Below are positions 36,604 through 45,171 of a stretch of 64,000 nucleotides of DNA, one piece after another (positions within the stretch are counted from its first letter, which is position 1; each line of letters begins with the position of its first letter). This DNA comes from an uncultured Chitinophagaceae bacterium. GTDB lineage: Bacteria > Bacteroidota > Bacteroidia > Chitinophagales > Chitinophagaceae. A model generated the notes under the pieces. It was not told the DNA's origin. It was given only the letters and a program-made list of their open reading frames with translations, and did no database searches. The DNA is taken from contig CALGAP010000004.1 of NCBI GenBank assembly GCA_937958995.1, positions 1-64,000 on the forward strand, written 5' to 3'. The position numbers were made by a program, and so were the translations under genes.

Positions 36604-37821
36604 ATGTATCTCAAACGACCAGCTATTGCCATAGCAATTATGCTAACGGGTGGAATTGGCAGCCTGCAAGCGCAGACCCCCATTATAGAAGACTTCAAAC
36701 CGTCTTCTCTTAACCAGCCCTTTCAGTTATATCCACAGGTAAATTCCCAGGGCTATGCAAGATTCAGAATATATGCACCCAATGCCGATAGCGTACGGGT
36801 AAGTTTGGGTCTTGGTGGCCAGGGCGGCACCAAATTAACCAAAGCAGATAGTGGATACTGGATAGGAACCACTGCCGGACCTTTGGATGAAGGATTTCAC
36901 TATTATCGTATTAACGTAGATGGCGCCACCTTTAACGATCCCGGAACAGGATTTTTCTACGGATCACAACGTTGGGAGAGTGGCATCGAAATACCAGCGA
37001 AAGACCAGGATTTTTATGCGGTGAAAAATGTGCCGCACGGCAACATGCAGCAAATATGGTTTTGGTCGAAAAGCACCGACCAGGTACGCACTGCATTTGT
37101 TTATACGCCCCCGGGCTACGAAAAGGGCAATCAGAAATACCCCGTATTATACCTCCAGCATGGTTGGGGTGAAAATGAAACCTCATGGGGTGTACAGGGT
37201 AAGCTGAACTTTATTATGGACAACCTGATTGCTGAAGGAAAAATCAAACCATTTATCGTAGTAATGGCGTATGGCATGACAAATACTGGCGGCAGACCGG
37301 GCATTCCTCGTCCTGCCAATGCACAGCCAGGCGCCAACAATCCTAACAACGCTAACAGGCCTGCTGGCGGCCCGGGTGGTCCCGGCGGTCCCGGCAGCTT
37401 CCCGAATATTGCTAAGCTCAACGGCTTCCAGACTGTACTGCTTGATGAGTTGATTCCTTATGTTGACCAGCATTTCCGCACCATTGCCACCAGGGACGGC
37501 CGCGCCATGGCAGGTCTCTCGATGGGTGCTATGGAGACAAAAGGCATCACATTAGAAAATCCACAAGTGTTTGCCTACTGGGGCTTGTTCAGTGGCGGTA
37601 ACTATACTCCACAAGACCTGGAAGGTAAAATGAAGCCCAAGTTGATCTTCATCAGCTACGGTAGCAAAGAGACCAACGGAGCCAACAGCCTTCCAAAAAT
37701 TGAAGCAGATCTGAAAGCGGCAGGTTATAATGTGGCAACTTATGTTTCGCCGGGCACTGCTCACGAGTTTCAATCATGGCGGCGCAGCCTTTACCAGATG
37801 GCTCCTTTATTGTTCAAATAA
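36604..37821 (+). CDS. exported carbohydrate esterase (esterase D-like)
   Basis: The protein has 405 residues with a signal peptide (ending LQAQ). An N-terminal Ig-like/CBM48-type domain (about 40-130) precedes an alpha/beta-hydrolase. The catalytic serine is S306 in AGLSMGAME, with H387 in TAHEFQSW. The oxyanion-side motif is YLQHGWGENETSW. This matches feruloyl or acetyl-xylan esterases of family CE1 with an E-set front. A Gly/Pro/Asn-rich insert (about 230-266) is unusual. It probably removes acyl groups from plant polysaccharide. Confidence 0.82.
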   Translation: MYLKRPAIAIAIMLTGGIGSLQAQTPIIEDFKPSSLNQPFQLYPQVNSQGYARFRIYAPNADSVRVSLGLGGQGGTKLTKADSGYWIGTTAGPLDEGFHYYRINVDGATFNDPGTGFFYGSQRWESGIEIPAKDQDFYAVKNVPHGNMQQIWFWSKSTDQVRTAFVYTPPGYEKGNQKYPVLYLQHGWGENETSWGVQGKLNFIMDNLIAEGKIKPFIVVMAYGMTNTGGRPGIPRPANAQPGANNPNNANRPAGGPGGPGGPGSFPNIAKLNGFQTVLLDELIPYVDQHFRTIATRDGRAMAGLSMGAMETKGITLENPQVFAYWGLFSGGNYTPQDLEGKMKPKLIFISYGSKETNGANSLPKIEADLKAAGYNVATYVSPGTAHEFQSWRRSLYQMAPLLFK

Positions 37822-37906
37822 CATTTCCGGCTGACCGGACATAACCAGTGCCTGCTGATCACTCTTATCAGGAGTTCGCTGGTCCGGCTGCGGTCGGGGA
37901 AATTAT

Positions 37907-37944
37907 AAAGCCTGTAGGTCCTTCGACTTACAGGCTTTCTTATT
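37907..37944 (+). terminator. intrinsic terminator of the esterase gene
   Basis: A 14-base stem (AAAGCCTGTAGGTC with GACTTACAGGCTTT, one G-U pair) has a CTTC loop and is followed by CTTATTTT. It lies about 85 bases past the stop. Confidence 0.75.
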
Positions 37945-38100
37945 TTCTACCAACGATAGCACAAAGATCTGCTTCTTCACTTTTTTATAATCCCATCCGC
38001 GTAATCCCTCATCTGCGCCTCATCCGGGATAAACAATGTCCCCCAAATCGGTGATACAAATTCACATCTTTATGCGATTGCGCACCGCCCTATACCACAT

Positions 38101-38224
38101 TATTTTTGTGGCGTCATTAAAAGTATAGCATACGAAGAACAGGAATTAGTTTTTAGCAGGCATTTTCGAATGAGTGGTTTTTTTGAAAAATCAATGAATC
38201 TCGTCTCCGTAGGACGAGATTTTT
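38101..38224 (+). ncRNA. candidate small RNA: promoter-like box to terminator
   Basis: TATTTTTG at 38101-38108 matches the Bacteroidota -7 box. About 85 bases on, a hairpin (AATCTCGTC / GACGAGATT) ends in six T. No gene on the plus strand uses this terminator, and the following chrA is on the minus strand. The expected transcript is about 110 bases. A 24-codon ORF lies inside (Met at 38170) but overlaps the terminator. Confidence 0.35.
38191..38224 (+). terminator. orphan plus-strand terminator
   Basis: A 9-base perfect stem is followed by six T. It faces the convergent chrA gene, and no plus-strand protein gene precedes it closely. Confidence 0.6.
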
Positions 38225-38229
38225 TGTTT

Positions 38230-39495
38230 TTATGCCCCGAATAACCAGCCGAGCAACAGGCATACAAACACGATGACGGGCGAAGGCAGTTTGGTAAAAG
38301 TGAGAATAAGCCAGGTGCCCAGGATCACTCCAATGTTTAAGACACTTACAGTGCGAAATTCTGTGATGGAAATATCTTTCATCATGTAAAATGTGCCCGC
38401 CACCATAATACCCACCACTACTGCATTGATTCCCTCCATGGCGCGATACACCACGGCATAGCGTTGCAGGTTGTGCCAGATAGGAAAGAAAAATAAGACC
38501 AGTAATGCACTTGGCAGGAAAATGGCGATGGCACCGATTACGCAACCCAGTATTTGCCATCCCGCGCCCTTATCTTTCATAGCCGTGCCGCCCATAAACG
38601 CGGCAATGGAAAATACGGGTCCGGGTATAGCGCGCACAATGCCGGCGCCGGTGTAGAAATCGTCACGGTCGATGGAAATTACATTTCCCATTTTTCCCGC
38701 ATTTTTTCTTTTTACCACTTCCGAAGCGGGACGTTCCACGAATTGTTCGTACATGATAGGAATGAGTACTTGTCCGCCGCCAAATACCATACTGCCGAAA
38801 CGATAGGTATTCTCAAAAAGGTTGAGCGGCCGGCGGTTGGGCCAGTCGTACACGCGCGCCATTTCTGAGAGCGCACCTGCCAGCAGGAAGATGACCGCGA
38901 AGAGCCAGATATTTCCCCATTTTATTTTTTTGGGTGGCGTGCCTTTTTGCGGAATGCGTTTATCGCTGAGGTTGGTCACAAAACCCCCGAGTATGATGAG
39001 TACCGGGAATATCCACGGAGTTTTGAAAAGCAGGTAGGTCACGATAGCGCTCACCACCAGTATCACGCGCGTGATATTATTGTGGATGGCCAGCCTGAAC
39101 GATTTCGTGGCCGCGAACGCCAGGAAGCCCACGGCCATGGGTTGTATGAACTTGAAAATGCCTTCGCGCGCGGCGTTCTCGTCGAAATATTCCAGCACAA
39201 AGGAGAATAAACCCATCAGGAAACAGGCGGGCGTGATCCAGATCAGCAGGGTAAGCACCGCCAGCCACACGCCGCCGCGTTTGTAACCGATAAGCGTGAG
39301 CACCTGGGTAGAGGAGGCTCCCGGCAACAGCTGGCAAAAGGCATTATAGTCGAGCACTTCTTTCTCGGTAACGTCGCGGCGCTGATGAACGAAAGTCTTC
39401 ATCACCATACCAAAATGACCTTGCGGGCCGCCAAAGGCAGTAACGCTGTGCAGAAAGACCGCTTTTAAAAAAGGGATATGACGGAGCAAAATCAT
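38230..39495 (-). CDS. chrA: chromate transporter (CHR family)
   Basis: From the ATG at 39495 the protein has 421 residues, the length of two-domain ChrA. The first domain begins FLHSVTAFGGPQGHFGMV, and the second carries the FGGGQVLIPIMYEQFV repeat of the same motif. About ten membrane helices. A minus-strand TACCTTCGC box at 39515-39523 lies inside a longer ORF form that starts at 39543, which supports the shorter start. Exports chromate by proton antiport in known members; in this setting it may handle other oxyanions. Confidence 0.88.
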   Translation of the reverse strand: MILLRHIPFLKAVFLHSVTAFGGPQGHFGMVMKTFVHQRRDVTEKEVLDYNAFCQLLPGASSTQVLTLIGYKRGGVWLAVLTLLIWITPACFLMGLFSFVLEYFDENAAREGIFKFIQPMAVGFLAFAATKSFRLAIHNNITRVILVVSAIVTYLLFKTPWIFPVLIILGGFVTNLSDKRIPQKGTPPKKIKWGNIWLFAVIFLLAGALSEMARVYDWPNRRPLNLFENTYRFGSMVFGGGQVLIPIMYEQFVERPASEVVKRKNAGKMGNVISIDRDDFYTGAGIVRAIPGPVFSIAAFMGGTAMKDKGAGWQILGCVIGAIAIFLPSALLVLFFFPIWHNLQRYAVVYRAMEGINAVVVGIMVAGTFYMMKDISITEFRTVSVLNIGVILGTWLILTFTKLPSPVIVFVCLLLGWLFGA

Positions 39496-39556
39496 CAGAA
39501 CCCGGGCTGTTTCGGCGAAGGTACAATTTAGGAAATGTGTCAAACATTTTCACCAA

Positions 39557-40129
39557 TTACCTGTAATACCCGTTTCTCTCAATTTCTTCCAACACTTTAT
39601 CGGGCACCAGGTAGCGAATGGATTTACCTTCCTTAACTGACTTTCGTATATGGGTAGCCGAAATCTCCAATAGTGGCGCCTGCAGCACGTGTATTTGCGC
39701 ATTGGCCGGCGCGTCGGCGATCTCGAAGCCGGGACGTTTATACACGTAAATGGGATAATGCTGCAGAATGTGTTCGTAATTTTTCCAACGCTGCAGGTTT
39801 TGAAAACTATCGCTTCCCATGATGATGGAGAACTCGTGTTGCGGATATTTTTCTTTGAGGTAGGCGAGCGTGTCAACGGTATATGAAGGCCGCGGCAATC
39901 GGAATTCTATATCACTGGCTTTTAACTTAGGTTCATTTTCCACGGCCAGCTGCACCAGGTAAAGGCGGTGATATTCATTCAGCAATCCGGCCGAAGGTTT
40001 CAGCGGATTTTGTGGCGAGACGATAAACCAGACCTGGTCGAGGTCGGAATTATTTAAAATATGATTGGCGATGATCAGGTGGCCGTGATGGATGGGGTTG
40101 AAGGATCCGAAGTAAAGCCCAATTTTCAT
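39557..40129 (-). CDS. nadD: nicotinate-nucleotide adenylyltransferase
   Basis: The protein has 190 residues, normal for NadD. The nucleotidyltransferase motif GSFNPIHHGHL lies at 8-18 and the ISATHIRKS motif near the C-terminus (about 156-164). It makes NaAD from NaMN and ATP in the cytosol. It lies 29 bases after feoA on the same strand, with a palindrome in the gap. Together with nadA, pnuC and the riboside kinase, it is one of four NAD genes in the window at three separate loci. Confidence 0.93.
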   Translation of the reverse strand: MKIGLYFGSFNPIHHGHLIIANHILNNSDLDQVWFIVSPQNPLKPSAGLLNEYHRLYLVQLAVENEPKLKASDIEFRLPRPSYTVDTLAYLKEKYPQHEFSIIMGSDSFQNLQRWKNYEHILQHYPIYVYKRPGFEIADAPANAQIHVLQAPLLEISATHIRKSVKEGKSIRYLVPDKVLEEIERNGYYR

Positions 40130-40135
40130 TTATTC

Positions 40136-40150
40136 TATTGATAATCAATA
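40136..40150. promoter_or_regulatory. palindrome between feoA and nadD
   Basis: TATTGATAATCAATA is a 7-1-7 perfect palindrome 7 bases upstream of the nadD start. The same 15 bases recur at 43483-43497. It resembles Fur-type 7-1-7 sites in layout, and feoA is next door; the regulator is not known. Confidence 0.4.
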
Positions 40151-40158
40151 AATTACAT

Positions 40159-40386
40159 TTATGCCACTTCTTCCACAAAAATGTTTTCTGCCTCATTCAG
40201 CCTCAGGCTCAGGTTATAGCCCGCCACTGTTATCGAGATCGGATCTCCCAGGGGAGCGATTTTTTCCACTTTCACCAGCTCGCCCGGAACGCAGCCCATT
40301 TCCATCAGTTTGAGGAAAAGATCATTGTTCTCGAATGAGGTGATCCTGGCGATGCTGCCACTTTCTAATTCAGACAATCGTTTCAT
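40159..40386 (-). CDS. feoA: FeoA-domain protein
   Basis: The protein has 75 residues from the ATG at 40386; the ORF can extend 10 codons upstream but the FeoA domain begins at MKRLSELESGS. It is a single SH3-like beta-barrel with EMGCVPGELV and YNLSLRLNEAENIFV. FeoA acts at the cytoplasmic side of the FeoB ferrous-iron transporter. No feoB follows in this window, so its partner must be elsewhere. Confidence 0.85.
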   Translation of the reverse strand: MKRLSELESGSIARITSFENNDLFLKLMEMGCVPGELVKVEKIAPLGDPISITVAGYNLSLRLNEAENIFVEEVA

Positions 40387-40544
40387 TATAGTTGTATTCG
40401 TGTCTGCGTATATCATTACTTACAAATCAACCGGCCTTGTGTTGTTGGTAGCCAGATATATTTCTCTTCACAACACCTTCTCACGGTCTATGACTGAACA
40501 AATGTAGCTTTGATTAAACTATTATTGCTTACGATTTTCGAAAA

Positions 40545-40988
40545 ATGGCTTTATTAAATTCCCCCAACATACATTTTCACTTCCTTGTAAATTTCACCCT
40601 CCGAAACCGGCGCGCGTTGAAATCTTACATTGAAGGCATATTGAAGAAGGAGGGAAAGAAACTGGAAAGCATAAACTATATCTTCTGCTCCGACGAGTAC
40701 CTGCTTGATATCAACCGCCGGTTCCTGGAACACGATTACTACACAGATATCATCACTTTCAATTTGTCGGACAAGGGGCAGCCGGTCAATGCTGAAATCT
40801 TTATCAGTGCGGACAGGGTTAAGGATAATGCCGCCCGGCTCGGAGTATCGTTCACCGAGGAAATACTCCGGGTAATGTTTCATGGAGTGCTGCATTTGTG
40901 CGGGTATAAGGACAAGAGCAAAGTGCAACAGCAGGAAATGAGGGCAAAGGAGGATTATTATTTAAGGAGGTATTTGAAGAAGCGTTAA
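40545..40988 (+). CDS. ybeY: endoribonuclease YbeY
   Basis: The protein has 147 residues with a metal site HGVLHLCGYKDKS near the C-terminus. The first two histidines of the HxxxHxxxxxH motif are present, while the third position is occupied by the KDK segment, a form I recall as usual in Bacteroidota. It matures 16S rRNA 3' ends and takes part in ribosome quality control. It stands alone, convergent with the structured RNA candidate. Confidence 0.9.
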   Translation: MALLNSPNIHFHFLVNFTLRNRRALKSYIEGILKKEGKKLESINYIFCSDEYLLDINRRFLEHDYYTDIITFNLSDKGQPVNAEIFISADRVKDNAARLGVSFTEEILRVMFHGVLHLCGYKDKSKVQQQEMRAKEDYYLRRYLKKR

Positions 40989-41105
40989 AACTTTTCTGAC
41001 AGACCACTTCACCCGGCACGGCCGGCCACGCGCGACGCGGAATCACAGGCTCTGGGGGGCCCTTGGGAATTTACTGCGATTACCAGCTAGGATTTGGCCA
41101 AAAAA

Positions 41106-41365
41106 TCAGATCGTATTACTATGGTGTGAGGGAATACTGATTTCCTCACCACACTGAACCAAGTGATCCAGGTTGCCGGAAGGGTCGGACCAGTGTTCCC
41201 TCTGGCGCAGCTCCGTGTTGACCGGGGACTGACGGGGCGCACATGTAGGCGATAGGTACTTGTGCAGTAGTCCTGCCCATAGCCTTATCAGGGATCCGGT
41301 GCCGTACTCACCCAGATTTAAACTGGTATTCCCTTGGATAGCAGGACCCATCTCACCACACTATT
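41106..41365. ncRNA. structured non-coding RNA candidate (rod-like, 6S-RNA-like shape)
   Basis: No protein-like ORF fits here. A series of nested complementary segments forms one long rod: ATCCA 41166-41170 with TGGAT 41335-41339; ACCAG 41189-41193 with CTGGT 41323-41327; ACCGG 41221-41225 with CCGGT 41296-41300; GGACT 41226-41230 with AGTCC 41269-41273; and a 9-base hairpin 41239-41247 / 41257-41265. Between the second and third pair lies a large internal bubble (27 and 22 bases), the shape of 6S RNA. The sequence is not one I recognise. Flanking direct repeats CTCACCACACT occur near 41146 and 41351. On the minus strand a stem plus T-run near 41101-41142 could terminate it, so the minus strand is favoured. 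Confidence 0.45.
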
Positions 41366-41384
41366 CGACTTAAATCAAACAATA

Positions 41385-41400
41385 TGTTTCACGTGAAACC
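41385..41400. promoter_or_regulatory. parS-like centromere site 1
   Basis: TGTTTCACGTGAAACC contains the 14-base palindrome GTTTCACGTGAAAC and matches the parS consensus TGTTTCACGTGAAACA at 15 of 16 positions. It lies upstream of mnmG (gidA), a common place for ParB sites. Confidence 0.8.
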
Positions 41401-41410
41401 GTTCCCCGCC

Positions 41411-41426
41411 CGTTTCACGTGAAACC
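41411..41426. promoter_or_regulatory. parS-like centromere site 2
   Basis: CGTTTCACGTGAAACC has the same 14-base core, 10 bases after site 1. Tandem sites strengthen the case for ParB loading. The C-rich stretch 41427-41590 that follows shows no ORF. Confidence 0.8.
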
Positions 41427-41595
41427 GGCCGGCAAGACCCTCAAGCATAACCTTGGCTCTCAACACCAATCAAATACCCTGAACTACCAACAACAACCAT
41501 TTCCTGAGAGAGGCCCGGGTGTCATCCGCCCTTTCCACCGCCGCAGCCCACAACACCACACCCGTCACGCATTAGCCACTTCCATCACATTCACG

Positions 41596-41603
41596 TAATT
41601 TTG
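41596..41603 (+). promoter_or_regulatory. promoter -7 box of mnmG
   Basis: TAATTTTG matches TAnnTTTG 6 bases before the ATG at 41610. It overlaps the TTG at 41601, which supports the later ATG as start. Confidence 0.5.
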
Positions 41604-41609
41604 CCGGCT

Positions 41610-43472
41610 ATGTTTCCAGAATACGATGTCATAGTAGCGGGCGCCGGACACGCAGGCTGCGAAGCGGCCGCAGCGGCGGCTAATCTTGGTTCGCGGGTAC
41701 TCCTGGTAACCATGAACATGCAGACGATTGCCCAAATGAGCTGCAATCCTGCTATGGGAGGTATTGCTAAGGGCCAGATTGTGCGCGAAATCGACGCTAT
41801 GGGCGGATATTCTGGAATCGTTACAGACCTGAGCATGATCCAGTTCAGGATGCTCAACCGCAGCAAAGGACCCGCGATGTGGAGCCCCAGGGCGCAGAAC
41901 GACAGGATGCTCTTTGCAGCCAAATGGAGGGAAATGCTGGAGAATACCCCCAACGTTGACTTTTACCAGGATATGGTGAAGGGCATCATTGTGAAAGATG
42001 GCCGGGCTTGCGGGGTAACCACCGGGCTCGGCCATGAAATCATGGCCAAAGCGGTCATTCTTACCAACGGAACCTTCCTGAACGGCGTGATTCACATAGG
42101 TGAAAAGCAATTCGGAGGGGGTAGGGTGGCGGAAAAAGCTGCTACCGGACTAACGGAACAACTTACCTCCCTCGGCTTTGAAAGTGACAGGCTTAAAACA
42201 GGAACTCCCCCCAGGATAGATGGACGCAGCCTCGACTATTCCAAGATGGAGGAACAACCGGGGGATGCCGAAATCATTGGCTTTTCCTTCACCGACACAC
42301 CCAAACCAGCCCAGCAAAGAAGTTGCTGGATAACATATACCAGTCCCCAGGTTCATGAGGTTCTCAAGACCGGCTTCGACAGAAGTCCCATGTTTGCCGG
42401 CCGTATTGAAGGTGTAGGACCCAGGTATTGTCCCAGCATTGAAGACAAGATCAACCGTTTTGCAGAAAGAGAACGCCACCAGCTATTCATAGAACCAGAA
42501 GGCTGGAATACGGTAGAAATCTACGTAAATGGATTCTCCACCTCCTTGCCGGAAGATGTCCAGTACAAAGCTTTAAAAATGGTGCCCGGTTTTGAAAATG
42601 CCCGCATGTTCAGACCTGGCTATGCGATAGAATACGATTACTTCCCGCCCACTCAGTTAAAGCATTCACTCGAGACAAAACTCATCGAGAACCTCTTCTT
42701 CGCCGGGCAAATCAATGGAACCACCGGGTATGAAGAGGCAGCTTGCCAGGGATTGATGGCGGGAATCAACGCCCACCAGAAAGTACGCGGACTGGATCCT
42801 GTCATACTCCAAAGAAGTGATGCCTATATCGGCGTGCTGATAGACGATTTAATCAGCAAGGGTACGGAAGAGCCTTATCGCATGTTTACCAGTCGCGCGG
42901 AATTCAGAACAATACTTCGCCAGGACAATGCCGACCTGCGCCTAACAGAACTTAGCTATAGCCTGGGCCTCGCAGATCAATCCAGAATGGATCGGGTGAT
43001 TGACAAACGTGAAGGAGTGGAAAAGATTAAAAACATCTTGCAGGAAATATCGCTTGAACCTTCGGAAGCTGAAAAATTTCTCCAGGATCACCATTCTGCC
43101 CCCATCACTCAAAAACAAAAGGCCGCTCAACTTTTGTTACGGCCAGATATCGAATTACTGCCCATGGCGGATTATTTTCCGAAAATAAAAGATGCGCTCA
43201 AATCATTCTCAAAGGAAACCATTGAACAGGCCGGCATCCAGATCAAATACAACGTGTATATCGAAAAAGAAAAGGAGTTGGTAAAACGAATGAGACAACT
43301 CGAAGATCTCCTCATTCCGGAAAATTTCGATTACGACCGCATCAGCTCCTTATCCAACGAAGCGCTGCAGAAATTTAAAAAAGTGAGACCCCGGACCCTT
43401 GGCCAAGCCAGTCGCATAAGCGGAGTGAATCCAAGCGATGTGCAGATTTTGATGGTGTATATGGGCAGATAA
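41610..43472 (+). CDS. mnmG: tRNA uridine-5-carboxymethylaminomethyl modification enzyme
   Basis: The protein has 620 residues, the usual MnmG/GidA length. The FAD-binding motif GAGHAGCEA begins at about residue 11, followed by MSCNPAMGGIAKG. The later segments TSRAEFRTILRQDNAD and the C-terminal helical domain with SRISGVNPSDV fit. With MnmE it modifies the wobble uridine of several tRNAs. As gidA it commonly marks the origin region. It lies between parS sites and the candidate oriC. Confidence 0.95.
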   Translation: MFPEYDVIVAGAGHAGCEAAAAAANLGSRVLLVTMNMQTIAQMSCNPAMGGIAKGQIVREIDAMGGYSGIVTDLSMIQFRMLNRSKGPAMWSPRAQNDRMLFAAKWREMLENTPNVDFYQDMVKGIIVKDGRACGVTTGLGHEIMAKAVILTNGTFLNGVIHIGEKQFGGGRVAEKAATGLTEQLTSLGFESDRLKTGTPPRIDGRSLDYSKMEEQPGDAEIIGFSFTDTPKPAQQRSCWITYTSPQVHEVLKTGFDRSPMFAGRIEGVGPRYCPSIEDKINRFAERERHQLFIEPEGWNTVEIYVNGFSTSLPEDVQYKALKMVPGFENARMFRPGYAIEYDYFPPTQLKHSLETKLIENLFFAGQINGTTGYEEAACQGLMAGINAHQKVRGLDPVILQRSDAYIGVLIDDLISKGTEEPYRMFTSRAEFRTILRQDNADLRLTELSYSLGLADQSRMDRVIDKREGVEKIKNILQEISLEPSEAEKFLQDHHSAPITQKQKAAQLLLRPDIELLPMADYFPKIKDALKSFSKETIEQAGIQIKYNVYIEKEKELVKRMRQLEDLLIPENFDYDRISSLSNEALQKFKKVRPRTLGQASRISGVNPSDVQILMVYMGR

Positions 43473-43482
43473 TATTATAATA

Positions 43483-43497
43483 TATTGATAATCAATA
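43483..43497. promoter_or_regulatory. second copy of the TATTGATAATCAATA palindrome
   Basis: The sequence is identical to 40136-40150 and extends by one more complementary base on each side (43482-43498). It stands in the gap after mnmG, in an AT-rich stretch, with no promoter nearby on the plus strand. The remaining 43499-43660 holds nothing I can name. Confidence 0.4.
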
Positions 43498-43660
43498 TTT
43501 TAAACTCACTCTCATTGCTTGACCCCGGAACCAAATTCTATCTTCCCTGCAGAACAGCTTCAGCCAGGAATCTTAAACCCGCTGATCTGCGCACGATCCA
43601 GAAAGACGAATACCCTCCCCAGATTCCAGGTCTCATCGCCCCCAACCATGCCAAAAAAAC

Positions 43661-44137
43661 TTACCAGAACGGAATCGCAGCCACTATTTCTTCCAGGTGC
43701 TTCCGATCAACGTCATCAAACTTATTGAGGTCTTCGCTATCAACATCCAGCACGGCAATTACTTCATTATCTCTAATTACAGGTACAACAATCTCAGATT
43801 TTGACAGGCTGCTGCACGCAATATGACCCGGGAATTTCTCTACATCAGGAACAATTATCGTCTCTGCCTTCTCCCAGGAGGTACCGCAGACTCCTCTGCC
43901 TTTCTTAATCCGCGTGCAGGCCACAGGTCCTTGAAAAGGTCCTAGTACCAATTCGCCATTCCTCACCAGATAAAATCCAACCCAAAACCAACCAAACTGC
44001 TCTTTCAAAGCGGCCACGGTATTAGCCAGGTTGGCAATCAGATCGGTTTCGCCTTCTACTAAAGCCTTAATCTGCGGAATGATGGAACGATATTGTTCTT
44101 CCTTCGTACCGCTTGCTATCATTAAATCTTCGGCCAT
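43661..44137 (-). CDS. msrC: free methionine-(R)-sulfoxide reductase (GAF domain)
   Basis: The protein has 158 residues, one GAF domain. The three family cysteines are C74, C84 and C108 (GPVACTRI, GVCGTSWE, HIACSSLSKSEIVVP), matching C84/C94/C118 of the E. coli enzyme. It reduces free methionine-R-sulfoxide in the cytosol. It lies 9 bases downstream of nadA on the same strand, so the two probably share a transcript. Confidence 0.92.
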   Translation of the reverse strand: MAEDLMIASGTKEEQYRSIIPQIKALVEGETDLIANLANTVAALKEQFGWFWVGFYLVRNGELVLGPFQGPVACTRIKKGRGVCGTSWEKAETIIVPDVEKFPGHIACSSLSKSEIVVPVIRDNEVIAVLDVDSEDLNKFDDVDRKHLEEIVAAIPFW

Positions 44138-44146
44138 ACAAAGTTT

Positions 44147-45157
44147 TTAGAGTCCATAACGCGCACTGATCTCCAGCATGCGGTCAATCGGTTTTTTCGC
44201 AGCCATACGTAGTTCTTCATCCATGGTTATCTCCGGCAATTCATATTTCATAGCGAGATATAGTTTCTCCAGCGTATTCAGCTTCATATGCGGACAATCA
44301 TTACAAGCACAACTATTATCTGGCGGGGCTGGAATAAATGTTTTATGCGGAGAAGATTTCTGCATCTGGTGTAGAATTCCCGTCTCGGTGGCCACGATAT
44401 ATTCCTGCGCATCATCCTTCTGCGTAAATTTCAACAAACCCGTAGTGGATCCAATAAAATCAGCCATGCGCAAAATCGGTTCTTCACACTCCGGATGTGC
44501 AATCAGTTTTGCTTTCGGATGCCTGATCTTTAAACGAGATATTTTTTCAAGACTAAATATCTCATGCACCATACACGCACCGTTCCATAGCAACATATCC
44601 CGACCTGTCTTGTTAATTAAATATGCACCCAGGTTTTTGTCGGGAGCAAAAATGATGGGTTGACTGGCTGGCACGCTCTCTACAATTTTCTGTGCATTAC
44701 TTGAAGTGCAAATGATATCGCTCAACGCCTTTATACCCGCACTACAGTTGATGTACGATATCACAATGTGATCGGGATGCTGGTCTTTGAATTTTTTAAA
44801 CAAATCAGGCGGTGCACTATCGGCCAGCGAGCAACCAGCTTTCAGGTCTGGCAGCAAGACTTTTTTCGAGGGATTAAGAATTTTAGCCGTTTCAGCCATG
44901 AAATGCACACCCGCAAAAACGATGATGTCTGCTTCTGTTTTTTCTGCCTGCTGCGCGAGTCCGAGACTGTCGCCGATGTAGTCGGCAACGTCCTGGATGT
45001 CTGGCTCCTGGTAGTAGTGTGCGAGTATGATTGCATTTTTTTCTTTTTTCAGTCTATCAATTTCCTGGAAAAGATCCACCGCGGGATCAATATCGATATC
45101 CAAATATCCTTTTATTTCCAGATTCTGTTTTGCCGCCGCGATGTGAATATCTTCCAT
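44147..45157 (-). CDS. nadA: quinolinate synthase
   Basis: The protein has 336 residues. The three 4Fe-4S ligands correspond to C109 (LKAGCSLAD), C195 (NGACMVHE) and C288 (CACNDCPHM). It condenses iminoaspartate with dihydroxyacetone phosphate to quinolinate in NAD synthesis. No nadB or nadC neighbour is present. It starts at the edge of the candidate oriC and is transcribed away from it. Confidence 0.95.
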   Translation of the reverse strand: MEDIHIAAAKQNLEIKGYLDIDIDPAVDLFQEIDRLKKEKNAIILAHYYQEPDIQDVADYIGDSLGLAQQAEKTEADIIVFAGVHFMAETAKILNPSKKVLLPDLKAGCSLADSAPPDLFKKFKDQHPDHIVISYINCSAGIKALSDIICTSSNAQKIVESVPASQPIIFAPDKNLGAYLINKTGRDMLLWNGACMVHEIFSLEKISRLKIRHPKAKLIAHPECEEPILRMADFIGSTTGLLKFTQKDDAQEYIVATETGILHQMQKSSPHKTFIPAPPDNSCACNDCPHMKLNTLEKLYLAMKYELPEITMDEELRMAAKKPIDRMLEISARYGL

Positions 45158-45171
45158 AGTATTCTATATTA

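Noticed and set aside
40995..41100. Resemblance of the minus strand to a 16S rRNA 3' segment (GGTAATCGC then GGGTGAAGT)
   Set aside because: Only short, scattered matches, with wrong spacing and no flanking rRNA helices.
41093..41365. tmRNA, RNase P or SRP RNA
   Set aside because: The conserved core motifs of these RNAs are absent on both strands.
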